A stretch of DNA of 64,000 bases from Affinirhizobium lemnae (GCF_022968395.1 NZ_JALJQZ010000018.1:23185-87184); one strand, 5' to 3'; numbered from the stretch's first letter, positions 28,376 to 38,939 are shown. The notes: generated from the letters alone by a model not told the origin. A program made the numbers and translations.

Positions 28376-29727
28376 TTGCCTTCGGAGAGATTGACGGACG
28401 ATCCGCCGCCATGGGCGTCGCCGGATTTGACGGCGTGCGCGGCTGCTTGAACGCCGTGCGTCATGGTCTGGGAGCGCTTCATGCGCTTCGCCCAGGCGGG
28501 AGGGTTTTCAGAAGGAGAGGCGGAACCTGATGCGGTTTCCGGCCCATCGCCGCCTACGGTGCCGGCCGTTGACGATCCGCCACTGGCCTCGAAGGCGGCA
28601 CGAGCGCCGGACTGGTAGCTGGATTTCAGGCTGTCGGACGCGCGGCCAGCAGCCTTCTTCAGGGGAGAAACGGCAGCCTTGGCACCCGTCGAAGCGACAT
28701 TGCCAAGACCGGAGGCCACAGCGGAAGCGCCGGTCTCACCGGCGGCACCGAGGCTGTAGGCGGTCGATGCGCCACCGGCCAGCGCTGCGCCGCCACGCGC
28801 GGCGGCTGCGGCACCGCCGAGAAGAGAGGCGCCGCCGGAGGCGACCGCGCCGACTGTTGCCGCGCCTGCCGCAACCATGCCGCCGGCAGCGAGACCAGTG
28901 CCGATGGCGGCGCCCGCACCGAGCTGCGGGCCGCCCGACACGAGGCCGCTGGCAATGCCGGGACCGAAAATGCCAAGACCGAGCAGCGATAGCGCCGCGA
29001 GCACGATAGCCATGGCCTCGTCGATGGTCGGGGTCGCGCCGCCAAAACCGGCAGTGAACTCGGAAAACAGCGTCGATCCGATGCCGATGATGACGGCGAG
29101 AACCAGCACCTTTATGCCGGAAGAAATGACGTTGCCGAGGACGCGCTCGGCCATGAAGGCGGATTTGCCAAAGAGACCGAAGGGGATCAGCACGAAACCG
29201 GCGAGCGTCGTCAGCTTGAACTCGATCAGGGTGACGAAGAGCTGGATGGCGAGCACGAAGAAGGCGAGCAGCACGAGCGCCCAAGCGAACAACATGCAGG
29301 CGATCTGAATGAAATTCTCGAAGAAGGCCCAATAGCCCATCAGGTTCGAGATGGAATCGAGAAGGGGGCGGCCCGCATCAAGGCCGGTCTGCGCCACCTT
29401 GCCGGGGCGCAGAAGATCGCTCACCGAAAACCCCGTGCCCGACGCCTTCAGACCGAGACCGGCGAAGCTTTCGAAGACGATACGGGCAAGATTGTTCCAG
29501 TTGCCGATGATATAGGCGAAGACGCCGACGAAGAGCGTCTTCTTGACGAGGCGGGCGATGATGTCCTCGTCGGCGCCCCAGGACCAGAAGAGAGCTGCCA
29601 GCGTGACGTCGATGACGATCAAGGTGGTGGCGATGAAGGCCACTTCGGGCCGGAGCAATCCGAAACCGCCGTCGATATAGCGGGTGAAGACCTCGAGAAA
29701 ATGATCAATGACGCCGGTATTGCCCAT
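28372..29727 (-). CDS. trbL: Conjugal transfer protein TrbL (VirB6-like)
   Basis: 451 residues: a polytopic inner-membrane N-terminal two thirds with about six hydrophobic helices, then a long alanine/glycine-rich region (about 255-345) and a soluble serine-rich C-terminal tail. This matches TrbL/VirB6, the inner-membrane pore component. The Ala/Gly tract is coded by very GC-rich DNA and creates long spurious open frames on the other strand. Confidence 0.92.
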   Translation of the reverse strand: MGNTGVIDHFLEVFTRYIDGGFGLLRPEVAFIATTLIVIDVTLAALFWSWGADEDIIARLVKKTLFVGVFAYIIGNWNNLARIVFESFAGLGLKASGTGFSVSDLLRPGKVAQTGLDAGRPLLDSISNLMGYWAFFENFIQIACMLFAWALVLLAFFVLAIQLFVTLIEFKLTTLAGFVLIPFGLFGKSAFMAERVLGNVISSGIKVLVLAVIIGIGSTLFSEFTAGFGGATPTIDEAMAIVLAALSLLGLGIFGPGIASGLVSGGPQLGAGAAIGTGLAAGGMVAAGAATVGAVASGGASLLGGAAAAARGGAALAGGASTAYSLGAAGETGASAVASGLGNVASTGAKAAVSPLKKAAGRASDSLKSSYQSGARAAFEASGGSSTAGTVGGDGPETASGSASPSENPPAWAKRMKRSQTMTHGVQAAAHAVKSGDAHGGGSSVNLSEGN

Positions 29728-29729
29728 AG

Positions 29730-30035
29730 TCAGTGCGCTCCATTCTCAGGCGACGACGGCTGCGGGCCCGGAGCTGACCAGGCGGGTTGGCCAAGGAAGC
29801 GGCGGCGGTTTTCCGCCCATGCCTTCAGGCAAGCCGCATCGCGGCTTCCGGCTTCGCCAATCCCGCTGCACCGGGCAAGTTCCGCATCGAGCGGGTCCGG
29901 CCTTGGGGCGGCAGGCGGAAAGGTCACGGAGGCGTCTTGAGACACATCACGGTGGTTCATCTCGATCGCTGTCGCGATGATGGCGATGGCCACGAAAATC
30001 ACGGCCGCGAGACGCGCGAGGGTCTTGCCGTCCAT
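29730..30035 (-). CDS. TrbK-like entry-exclusion candidate (TrbK-alt)
   Basis: 101 residues from the ATG at 30035 (MDGKTLARLAAVIFVAIAIIATA), placed after a GAGGG ribosome-binding site; upstream in-frame ATGs lack one. One N-terminal membrane helix is followed by a periplasmic part with two conserved-looking cysteines (ELARCSGIG, DAACLKAW). Its position between trbJ and trbL and its shape match the alternative TrbK proteins thought to block entry of a second copy of the element. Confidence 0.8.
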   Translation of the reverse strand: MDGKTLARLAAVIFVAIAIIATAIEMNHRDVSQDASVTFPPAAPRPDPLDAELARCSGIGEAGSRDAACLKAWAENRRRFLGQPAWSAPGPQPSSPENGAH

Positions 30036-30045
30036 TATGCCGCCC

Positions 30046-30813
30046 TCAATTGCCGTAGAACATCTGGGCACTGCCAGCCTGATAACCGGAACCTGGCGTC
30101 AGGAAGCGGCGGCGTTGTTCTCGCCCCTGTTCGGCAGCGGCGGCCTGCTCGGCCGATTGCAAAGCCTGCGCCCGCCCATTGGCGGCAACGACCGCCGTGA
30201 GATCGCTCAGTTGCTGGGCCTGAAGGGCGAGGAGCTGGTTTCCGGCCTGGGTCGCTTGCAAAGCGCCAGTGGCGGACTGACTGACGCCAACGAGAGATGA
30301 CATCTCGGTGCGATTGGTGTCGATATTGCCGACGACGGTGGCCTGCACGCGCATGGCGTCCTGAAGGCCGCCCACCGTGTTCTGCCAACGGGTCTTGGCA
30401 TCTGAAACGAGTTGCGCATCGGAGGCCGACATGGAGACATTGGCGTATTGGGTCTGGAAGGCCTGATCGATCGCTTGCACATTGTAAGCAATGTTCTGGG
30501 CCTGGCCGAGAAGCTGTTGGGTGCGGCTCACCGACTGCTGGAGCTGTTGCAGCGACGAATATGGCAGGCTCGCCAGATTGCGCGCCTGGTTGATCAGCAT
30601 CTGCGCTTCATTCTGAAGCGAGGTGATCTGATTGTTGATCTGTTGAAGCGCCCGCGTCGCTGAGAGCAGGTTCTGCGCATAATTGGTCGGATCGTAGACG
30701 ATCCATTGCGCGGACGCCGGTGTCGTCAGCAGTGGTGATGCTGAAAGCGGGATGGCAAGGGCGGCAGCGATCATCACCGCGCGGGTGCGGCCCGGGAATT
30801 GACGAAGCGTCAT
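30046..30813 (-). CDS. trbJ: Conjugal transfer protein TrbJ (VirB5-like)
   Basis: 255 residues from the ATG at 30813, which overlaps the trbE stop (ATGA). A Sec signal peptide (about 1-34, ending TTPASAQ) is followed by WIVYDPTNYAQNLLSATRALQQINNQI and a long coiled-coil-like helical region rich in Q, L and A, the usual layout of TrbJ. It is a periplasmic pilus-tip or channel component. Confidence 0.92.
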   Translation of the reverse strand: MTLRQFPGRTRAVMIAAALAIPLSASPLLTTPASAQWIVYDPTNYAQNLLSATRALQQINNQITSLQNEAQMLINQARNLASLPYSSLQQLQQSVSRTQQLLGQAQNIAYNVQAIDQAFQTQYANVSMSASDAQLVSDAKTRWQNTVGGLQDAMRVQATVVGNIDTNRTEMSSLVGVSQSATGALQATQAGNQLLALQAQQLSDLTAVVAANGRAQALQSAEQAAAAEQGREQRRRFLTPGSGYQAGSAQMFYGN

Positions 30814-33263
30814 GACAGTGTCTCCAGGTTGGTGAGGTTGGGGATGAGGTCGGCAGCCCAATCGAGGCCACGATGGCGCAGCCAGGCGTCGAGGAAGCCG
30901 TCTGCGCCATGCTCGGCGATGATCTTCGCGATGGTCGCCTGATCGGTCTTGGAAGATGCCGCGCAAAGCGCCAGCGCCACTTCCGACAAGCCCAGCTCGA
31001 ACAGCCGGTTGCCGCGCCGTGACTGGCAGTAATAATCGCGCTTGGGCATGGCGCGGGCGAGGATCTCAATCTGGCGGTCGTTGAGGCCGAAGCGGCGGTA
31101 GATGGCGGTGATCTGCGGCTCGATCGCCCGTTCGTTCGGCAGTAAAAGCCGGGTTTGGCAGCTCTCGATGATGGCCGGTGCGATGGCCGAACCGTCGATG
31201 TCGGACAACGACTGCGTGGCGAAGATGACGCTGGCGTTCTTCTTCCTGAGCGTCTTCAGCCATTCGCGGAGCTGGGAGGCGAAACCCTCATCGTCCAGCG
31301 CCAGCCAGCCTTCATCAACGATGATGAGGGTTGGCGAGCCGTCGAGCCGATCCTCGATCCGGTGGAAGAGATAGGCGAGCACCGCGGGCGCGGCTTCAGT
31401 GCCGATCAGCCCTTCGGTCTCGAAGGCTTGGCAACTGGCGGTGCCCAGATATTCGATTTCGGCATCGAGCAACCGGCCCCATGCCCCGCCGATACAGTAG
31501 GGGCGGAGCGCCTGCTTCAGATCATTGGACTGCAACAGGACGCAGAGGCCGGTGATTGTGCGTTCCTCGACCGGCGCGGAGGCCAGCGAGGTCAGCGCCG
31601 TCCAGAGATGTTCCTTCACCTCCGGCGTGATGGCGACGCTCTCACGGGCGAGGATTGCGCCGATCCAGTCGGCCGCCCATGCACGCTCGGCGGCGTCATC
31701 GACGCGCGCGAGCGGCTGTAGCGATACGCTGTCGGCGCTGCCCTCGGTTAGACCGCCGCCAAGATCGTGCCAGTCGCCGCGCATGGCGAGTGCCGCGGCG
31801 CGAATGCTCCCGCCGAAATCGAAGGCGAAGACTTGTGACTGCTGGTAACGTCGGAACTGCAAGGCCATCAGCGCCAGCAGAACGGATTTGCCCGCGCCGG
31901 TAGGACCGACAATCAGCGTATGGCCAACATCGCCAACGTGGAGGGAAAACCGGAACGGGGTCGAGCCTTCGGTCTTGCCGAACAGCAATGGGGGCGCTGC
32001 AAAGTGCCCATCACTGCTAGGACCTCCCCGTTCCGGCCCCGCCCACACGGCACTAAGGGGGATCATGTGGGCAAGGTTCAACGTGCTGATCGGAGGCTGG
32101 CGCACATTGGCGTAGACATGGCCTGGCAAGGAGCCGAGCCAGGCATCCACCGCATTGATGGTCTCAGGCATAGCCGTGAAGTCGCGACCTTGGATGACCT
32201 TCTCGACCAGCCGCAGCTTCTCGTCGGCTATGCGTGGATCGTTGTCCCAGACCGTCACGGTGGCGGTGACATAGGCTATACCGGCATAGTCAGCGCCGAG
32301 TTCCTGAAGCGCGAGATCGGCATCCGCCGCCTTGTTCGAGGCGTCGGTATCCACCAGTACCGATTGTTCGTTGGTCATCACCTCCTTCAGGATCGCGGCT
32401 ATAGACTTGCGCTTGGCGAACCATTGGCGGCGGATTTTGGTCAGCAGTTTCACCGCATCGGTCTTGTCGAGCAGGACGGCCCGGGTGGACCAGCGATAGG
32501 GAAAAGCCAGCCGGTTCAGCTCGTCGAGCAGGCCGGGTGTCGTCGCGGTCGGGAAGCCAGTTATCGTCAGGACGCGCAGATGCGCGCCGCCAAGGCGCGG
32601 CTCCAGCCCGCCGGTCAGCGGCTGATCGGCGAGCAGCGCGTCGAGATAGACCGGCGTCTCGGGCACACGGACGCGGTGCCGGTGCGTGGAAACGCAGCCG
32701 TGCAGATAGGTCAGCGTCTCGCCGTCATCGAGCCAGCGGCATTCCGGCATGAACGCTTCGATCAGGCGGAGCAGCCTGTCGGTGCGGTCGGCGAAACCGG
32801 TCATCACCTCAAGGGGGGCGATACCGGTCTTCTCGCGGCCCTCGTAAAGCCAGGTCTCGGCGCGAGCAGCGTCCTCGGTCGGCGGCAGATAGGTGAAGGT
32901 CAGGAAATAGCTGGACTCGAAATGCGCAATGGCTTCTTCGAAATCAGCCTTTCGTTCGGCATCAACCAGGGCGGATGCGGCATCGGGAAAGCGGCTGTCG
33001 GGATAGAGGTTCGATGAATGGCGCTGCGCCTCGACGAAGATCGCCCAGCCCGAGCCGAGACGGCGAAAGGCGTTGTTCAACCGGCCCGCAACCGCGACGA
33101 GTTCAGCGGGTACGGCCGAATCCAGATCGGGACCACGAAACCGCGCCGTGCGCTGGAAGCTGCCGTCCTTGTTGAGCACGATGCCGGAACCGACCAGCGC
33201 CACCCAGGGCAGGAAATCAGCGAGCCGGGCGTTTTTGTTGCGGTATTCGGCGAGGTTCATCAT
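30810..33263 (-). CDS. trbE: Conjugal transfer ATPase TrbE (VirB4-like)
   Basis: 817 residues; the tandem ATGs at 33263 and 33260 are both possible starts. It has the N-terminal CagE/TrbE/VirB domain (FLPWVALVGSGIVLNKDGSFQRT). Walker A is IVGPTGAGKSVLLAL at about residues 447-461 and Walker B TLIIVDEGWLALDD, followed by the FATQSLSDI segment. It is the largest energy source of the transfer channel, bound to the cytoplasmic face. It is coupled to trbJ by four overlapping bases. Confidence 0.95.
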   Translation of the reverse strand: MMNLAEYRNKNARLADFLPWVALVGSGIVLNKDGSFQRTARFRGPDLDSAVPAELVAVAGRLNNAFRRLGSGWAIFVEAQRHSSNLYPDSRFPDAASALVDAERKADFEEAIAHFESSYFLTFTYLPPTEDAARAETWLYEGREKTGIAPLEVMTGFADRTDRLLRLIEAFMPECRWLDDGETLTYLHGCVSTHRHRVRVPETPVYLDALLADQPLTGGLEPRLGGAHLRVLTITGFPTATTPGLLDELNRLAFPYRWSTRAVLLDKTDAVKLLTKIRRQWFAKRKSIAAILKEVMTNEQSVLVDTDASNKAADADLALQELGADYAGIAYVTATVTVWDNDPRIADEKLRLVEKVIQGRDFTAMPETINAVDAWLGSLPGHVYANVRQPPISTLNLAHMIPLSAVWAGPERGGPSSDGHFAAPPLLFGKTEGSTPFRFSLHVGDVGHTLIVGPTGAGKSVLLALMALQFRRYQQSQVFAFDFGGSIRAAALAMRGDWHDLGGGLTEGSADSVSLQPLARVDDAAERAWAADWIGAILARESVAITPEVKEHLWTALTSLASAPVEERTITGLCVLLQSNDLKQALRPYCIGGAWGRLLDAEIEYLGTASCQAFETEGLIGTEAAPAVLAYLFHRIEDRLDGSPTLIIVDEGWLALDDEGFASQLREWLKTLRKKNASVIFATQSLSDIDGSAIAPAIIESCQTRLLLPNERAIEPQITAIYRRFGLNDRQIEILARAMPKRDYYCQSRRGNRLFELGLSEVALALCAASSKTDQATIAKIIAEHGADGFLDAWLRHRGLDWAADLIPNLTNLETLS

Positions 33264-33276
33264 GGCGGCGCTTCCC

Positions 33277-33549
33277 TCAGACTGTCAGGTGCGCCGGGAT
33301 GCGCAGATGGCGGCGACCGACCTCGACGAAGTGCGGGTCGCGCTTGGCTGCCCATACCGCCGCGAAATGCCCGATTGCCCAGATGAGGATGCCGACCAGC
33401 CAGAGGCGCAGGCCGAGGCCCACCGCGCCGGCGAGCGTACCGTTTAGGATGGCGATGGCGCGTGGTGCGCCGCCGAGCAGGATCGGTTCGCTGAGCGCCC
33501 GGTGGACAGGCACAGTGAAGCCCAGAACCTCGTCACCAGCGGTCATCAT
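33277..33549 (-). CDS. trbD: Conjugal transfer protein TrbD (VirB3-like)
   Basis: 90 residues starting at the ATG at 33549, which shares bases with the trbC stop (TGATG). The sequence GFTVPVHRALSEPILLGGAPRAIAILNGTLAGA is the TrbD/VirB3 opening with two adjacent membrane helices following. It is a small inner-membrane channel component. The frame runs open much further upstream through trbC and trbB, but that part is spurious. Confidence 0.9.
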   Translation of the reverse strand: MMTAGDEVLGFTVPVHRALSEPILLGGAPRAIAILNGTLAGAVGLGLRLWLVGILIWAIGHFAAVWAAKRDPHFVEVGRRHLRIPAHLTV

Positions 33550-33905
33550 CAGGCCAGCGCTCCGCCGCCAAACGAGAAGAAGGACAGGAAGAAACTCGAT
33601 GCCGCGAAAGCGATCGACAGGCCGAACACGATCTGAATGAGACGACGGAACCCGCCTGACGTATCGCCGAAGGCCAGCGTCAGCCCCGTGGTAATAATGA
33701 TGATGACGGCGATGATCTTGGCGACCGGTCCTTCGATCGATTGCAGGATCTGTTGCAGCGGCTGCTCCCACGGCATGGACGAACCGGAGGCATAAGCGGG
33801 CGCGGCCATGATCACAGAGAGCGTAGCAACTGATACGGTCATGGTGAGGCGGTTGCGCGTAAGGCGCTGGCCCAAGGGATGGGAAGGCTGAACAACAGGC
33901 ATCAT
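33549..33905 (-). CDS. trbC: Conjugal transfer pilin TrbC (VirB2-like)
   Basis: 118 residues with a long signal sequence (cleavage probably after APAYA, about residue 39), then a mature pilin of two hydrophobic helices separated by a short basic loop (GDTSGGFRRLIQ). This matches VirB2/TrbC pilins; in RP4 the TrbC pilin is cyclised with help from TraF, and a TraF-type peptidase lies at 44470-45015. It overlaps trbB by four bases. Confidence 0.92.
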   Translation of the reverse strand: MMPVVQPSHPLGQRLTRNRLTMTVSVATLSVIMAAPAYASGSSMPWEQPLQQILQSIEGPVAKIIAVIIIITTGLTLAFGDTSGGFRRLIQIVFGLSIAFAASSFFLSFFSFGGGALA

Positions 33906-34894
33906 TGGGAGGTTCCTTCTTCTGGCTGGTGGAAAATCGTGGCCGAGACGATGCGGTAGTCGCCATCCGGGCCGAGGCCCTCGACGCGGGCGAGTTCGGT
34001 AAGCCGGCGCGCTGAACCGCGACCGGACAGCACGGCAACGAGATCAATCGTCTCTGCGATAAGCGCTCTGGGCACTGTGACGACGGCTTCCTGAATGAGC
34101 TGTTCCATACGGCGCAGCGCGCCAATGGCAGATCCAGCGTGGATCGTGCCGACACCGCCGGGATGACCGGTGCCCCAGGCCTTCAACAGGTCGAGGGCTT
34201 CGGCACCGCGCACTTCGCCGACCGGGATTCGGTCGGGGCGCAAACGCAGCGAGGAGCGGACTAGGTCGGAGAGCGAAGCGACGCCATCCTTGGTGCGCAT
34301 GGCAACGAGATTGGGCGCGGCGCATTGCAGCTCGCGCGTATCTTCGATGATGACCACGCGATCGGCGGTCTTCGCGACCTCGGCGAGCAGCGCATTGGTC
34401 AGCGTTGTTTTGCCGGTGGACGTGCCTCCGGCGACGAGGATGTTGGCGCGGGAGGCCACGCCTTCGCGCAGCGTCTCGGCCTGGATGTCGGACATGATCC
34501 CGGCGGCGACGTAGTCTTCGAGCGTGAACACCGCGACGGCGGGTTTGCGGATGGCGAAAGCGGGTGCCGCGACCACGGGCGGCAACAATCCCTCGAACCG
34601 TTCCCCCGTCTCGGGCAGTTCGGCCGAAACGCGCGGGGCACCGGCATGGACCTCGGCGCCGACGTGATGGGCGACCAGACGAACGATGCGCTCGCCATCG
34701 GCGGGCGACAGGCGCTCCCCCGTATCGGACAACCCTTCAGAAAGCCGGTCGATCCAGATGCGTCCATCCGGGTTCAGCATCACCTCAACAACGGAAGCGT
34801 CTTCCAGAAATCGGGCAATGGCCGGGCCAAGCGCCGTGCGCAGCATCCGCGCGCCGCGTGCGAGGCCTTCCAAATTGTGATGTGAAGCGGCCAT
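33902..34894 (-). CDS. trbB: Conjugal transfer ATPase TrbB (VirB11-like)
   Basis: 330 residues from the ATG at 34894 ([17 protein letters not shown]); an in-frame ATG at 34924 would add ten residues. Walker A is [17 protein letters not shown] (about 151-167), Asp box [11 protein letters not shown], and the later [16 protein letters not shown] and [10 protein letters not shown] segments are diagnostic of VirB11/TrbB. It is a hexameric ATPase driving pilus assembly and DNA transfer. This would normally be read straight through from copG; here a foreign gene lies in between. Confidence 0.95.
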   Translation of the reverse strand: MAASHHNLEGLARGARMLRTALGPAIARFLEDASVVEVMLNPDGRIWIDRLSEGLSDTGERLSPADGERIVRLVAHHVGAEVHAGAPRVSAELPETGERFEGLLPPVVAAPAFAIRKPAVAVFTLEDYVAAGIMSDIQAETLREGVASRANILVAGGTSTGKTTLTNALLAEVAKTADRVVIIEDTRELQCAAPNLVAMRTKDGVASLSDLVRSSLRLRPDRIPVGEVRGAEALDLLKAWGTGHPGGVGTIHAGSAIGALRRMEQLIQEAVVTVPRALIAETIDLVAVLSGRGSARRLTELARVEGLGPDGDYRIVSATIFHQPEEGTSQ

Positions 34895-35226
34895 CCGATC
34901 CCCATTTCTGCCGCGAGCGAACAAACGCTTTCGGCACGGGGATGATTAAGAGAGCCAGATTTTGGGCGGGCTCAACAGATTTTCGCCGTCGTAGGGACGT
35001 GGCGTGCAAATACAGGAGAACGGCGGTGAGGAGTGATTTTGGTTATCGGAATGTTGATTGTCACTTTCGCACGAGCGGGAGCCTCCATCTTTCGCTATAC
35101 AAATCGCGTGAAGGGTGACGCGCAAGAGATGAAACAACCGCGGTTAGTGGCAACAGGCTCTTTATTGCCGATGTTGCTGGTTGCAGGAGTTTTCTCCGAT
35201 AGCGTTGGGCATGACAAGGAACGAGT
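34895..35226. other. Spacer between trbB and the inserted helicase gene
   Basis: About 330 bp between divergent genes. It must hold promoters for both trbB (minus) and the helicase gene (plus), but I see no strong -35/-10 pair. Several short frames cross it, none with a convincing start or protein-like content. Confidence 0.3.
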
Positions 35227-38200
35227 ATGTTTCATCTTACGATGCGTGTGGCGTGGCATGATTCGCGCTGGAACGGGCGGGTCTGCCCGGCTCCGTCCTT
35301 GAACGCGTTCTGCGTCGCGCTCGATCGCATCCGGGAGGAAAAGGACGACGCCGAGGACGCCCTAGCAGGGAAGCCATGGAATGAGCTAACGTCGAAAGAG
35401 TTGCCGCCCTGCAAAGCCGAGTCGGGTGCCTTCATGAACGAGGCGGAGTGGGTCCGCCGATTCGAGCACCCTTATGCGTCCATCAAGAAGGCGGCGACGA
35501 CGCACGGTCATCTGAAGTCGACCATCGTGAAGGTCCCGCCGTTCGCGGCTTTCGCTGTCCCGTTCGGCTGGATGCTGCGCACCGAGCAGGCCGCTATCGA
35601 CGCGAAACTGCCGAACCCCTTACCGCCCGACGAGCAGTCGCCGTTCGCGAGCCCCTGGGTTTTTGGCCGAGCTCGTCAGACCGCGCTCGTCGATCATGTG
35701 TTCGACCGCCTTACGCCCGAGCGGTCGCTCGTCTTCTTCTACTGCAAAGAGGGCCAGCCGCTCGGGGACACGATCTCGCGCCTCGTGGTCGGTGTAGGTC
35801 GTATCCAGTCCATTGCCCCGGTGAAGCAATACGATGCTCCTGCTGGGAAGGATACATATCCGATGTGGGACCGTCTGCTCCGGTATTCGATCCGGCCGGA
35901 CGGCTTCGATGGCTTTCTACTGCCGTATCATGACTATCTCGAGTCGACCGGGGACGCTGCCGAGGACGCGCGTAGGGCGGAACTCCTCGCCGACATCGCG
36001 GTTCCCGCCGACCCAGCCCACATGCGGGTGTTCTCTTACGCGGCGGAGCTCGCGCCCGCGGACATCGCGCTCTCGACGCTAATCCGGTGCCTCGAAGCGG
36101 TTCGGAAGATCCGAGCCCATGGGATTGCCAAAGGACCGTGGGAGCGCCGCGAGGAATGGCTTAACACCCAGATCGGGCTCGCCTGGAAAGACCGAGGGGC
36201 GTTTCCTGGCCTCGGATCAGCCATCGAGGCGCTGGGGATGCGCTTAGGGACGGCGCTGACGCTCGAGTTGTTGGCGTCGGGGGCGGTAGCGACCGATGGA
36301 GATCCTTGGCACCACATCGACGCGCTGCTTCGCGGCAAGGTGAAGCCGCCGCAGCCTGCCTACGACGCCGATCTCAAAGCCGTCCGCGACACGTGGCTCA
36401 ACCTAGCGGACGGGCGGCGGGTCCTCTTGAAGCTACTCTCGCGCTTCGCTCTCACGCCGGCGCAAGCGAGCCGTTGGTTCGATCCCGCCAAGCGGGCGGC
36501 AGCGAGCATGGCGACGACGACCGATGCCGAGGTCATCACAAACCCCTACCGGATATGCGAGGTCGACCTGGGTGACGCGAAGGAATCCCCAGTCTCGGTC
36601 GGAACGATCGACCGCGGCCTTTTGCCAGACGCAACGATCGCGGCCAAGCACCCCGTTCCGGAACCGTCGCGCGTCGAGTCTGCGGCCGACCCGCGCCGCC
36701 TACGGGCGGCACTCGTTGCCGTGTTGCGGCGCGCGTCCGAGAATGGTGACGCGCTGCTAAGCATCACGGAAACGGTCGAGAAGGTCGCCGCACTCGAGCT
36801 GACCCATCCCTGCCTGATCGGTATCGACTGGCCTGCCACCAATGCGGCTGCGCTAACAGGTGTCGTCGAGCTTATCGACCTGCCGGCGCCGCAAGGTCAG
36901 TTGGCCGGGATTTCCGCACTCCAACTCACGGAGCTGAAAGCGCGCGAAGATAAGCTGCGGAGCGTGCTCTCGAAGCGGGCGGGCAAGGCCGCCTCCGCCG
37001 TGGCGGCGGATTGGAAGAAGCTCCTGGTTGCAGCGATCAAGGCGGCGGGCGGCGCGTTCGACCCCAAGAACGCGCGGCACGTCCTGGCCATTGACGAACA
37101 AGCCACCGCACTCGCCCGCGTGACATCTCGTCGCCTGACGGCGCTCGTGGGGCGGGCCGGCACCGGTAAGACGTCGGTCATGGGGGCGCTCTTGCTCAAC
37201 GAGGCGCTTGCACGAGACGGGATTCTTCTGCTCGCGCCGACCGGAAAGGCGCGGGTCCGGCTCGGAAAGGCCGCCAACGCCGAAGCAATGACTGTCGCTC
37301 AGTTTTTGAACGAGCTTGGACGATATGATCGGGTCCGTCAGCGTCCACGGTTTGGTGGCAAGGAGAAGTACCGCAAAGAAAAGACAGTCGTCATCGACGA
37401 GTGCTCGATGCTCACCATGGACGATCTTGTGGCAGTGCTCGACGCGCTCGATCTCGCTCATGTTCAACGGCTCATTCTAGTCGGCGATCCCAACCAACTA
37501 CCTCCGATCGGAGTGGGACGTCCGTTCGCCGACCTGACGTCCTATCTGCAGACCACGGATGCGAAAAGCGACACCGGCTTGGCGCTTAGCGAAGCACTGG
37601 CCCGGCTGACGGTGGAGGTCCGTGCCGTTGCGGGCGCGGATCAGGCGTCGGACGCGCTTAGGCTTGCGTCCTGGTTCACGAGAGAAACGCAGCCCGTCGA
37701 CGCCGACCGAGTCCTCAGCGACTTGGAAATGGGACGGCCCTTCAACGATCTTGATCTGTTGTTCTGGACAACGCCTGACGAACTGCGCAGCCGCTTGAGC
37801 GAGGCTTTCCAGAAACACCTCGGGTTGGCGCAGGCAACTGATGTAGTCGGCTTTAACGGCTCGCTCGGCATCGATGAACGCGGCTGGGTTCCCTTCGATA
37901 AACCCGACGGCTCCGAGCAGTGGCAGATTCTGTCGCCCGTTCGTATGCATCCGCACGGCGTCCACGACCTGAACCGCTGGGCGCAGCGGCGCTACCGTGC
38001 GAGCGAGCTAAGGGCGGCGACCGACCCGTGGGTGGTCAGTCTCGGTGACGAAAGCATTGTCATCCGCGACAAAGTCATCCAGGTCTCAAACCAGTGGCGC
38101 GACGCCTATGACGGACAGGAGTCCGGCGATCACTACGTAGCCAATGGTGAAGTTGGACTTGTCGGTAACGGGAAGGCCCCTTGGCTGAATGTGGTCTTCG

Positions 38201-38913
38201 CAGGACGGCCCAATCTTCGCTTCGGCTACAGCGGTCGCGACTTTCCAGGCGGTTCCGGGCCTCTTGAACTCGCCTACGCCATTACTGTTCACAAGTCGCA
38301 GGGCAGCGAATTTCAAAAGGTGTTCGTCGTCCTGCCCAAGAATTGCCGCCCCCTCTCTCGGGAGTTACTCTACACGGCCCTTACCCGTTCGCGCCGACAG
38401 CTCGTGCTCCTGATCGAAGGCGAAAATTCTTCCATACTCTTTGATTATACCCGGCCCGAGCGATCGGAAACGGCGCGACGGAATACGAACATCTTCCAGG
38501 GCGTGCTTCGGCGCGTCGAGACCGAGGTCCCGTACGCAGAGAACCTGATCCATCGTACAGAGAAAGGTCATCTTGTTCGCAGTAAGTCCGAGCTAGTGAT
38601 CGCCAACATGCTTTTTTAGTCCGGGGTCGAGTACGAGTATGAGCGAGTGCTCGATGGAGAGGTAGAGCCTGGCCGACTGCGTCCGGACTTCTCGTTCGTC
38701 ACGGCAGACGGCGACCTGATACTTTGGGAGCACCTCGGTATGATGGTGCGCGAAGATTACCGGAAGGGATGGGAGTGGAAGAAGGCGTGGTACGAAGCCA
38801 ACGGCTTCGGCGTCGGCCGATCGCTTTTCACTTCGCAAGACGACGAACGTGGAGGACTAGATTCGGCGTGCCTGCGCTCGACTGTCAATGCGATCAAGGC
38901 GTTGCTGGACTGA
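35227..38913 (+). pseudogene. Superfamily 1 RecD-like helicase with C-terminal nuclease-like domain, split by an amber codon
   Basis: The ATG at 35227 (AAGGA upstream) opens 1130 codons. After a long unassigned N-terminal region come Walker A (VGRAGTGKTSVMG), VVIDECSMLTM, LVGDPNQLPP, HKSQGSEFQKVFVVLP and LLYTALTRSRRQL, in RecD2/UvrD-like order. TAG at 38617-38619 ends the frame after SELVIANMLF, but the same frame continues SGVEYEYERVL...GRLRPDFSFVTADGDLILWEHLGM to 38913. The latter resembles a PD-(D/E)xK nuclease core. CAG to TAG (Gln) is the simplest origin. It is cargo in the conjugation operon, in reverse orientation, possibly a defence gene. The helicase part could still be made, without the nuclease part. 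Confidence 0.72.
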
Positions 38914-38939
38914 AACGCTGTGGAACAATAAAATAAGTC

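Noticed and set aside
25528..33447. Many long plus-strand open frames across the trb genes
   Set aside because: They are antisense shadows created by very GC-rich minus-strand coding; none has a start signal or recognisable domain, while every minus-strand frame matches a known trb protein.
33550..34155. A 292-residue frame that extends trbD upstream
   Set aside because: It runs through trbC and trbB in another frame; trbD starts at 33549 by TGATG overlap with trbC.
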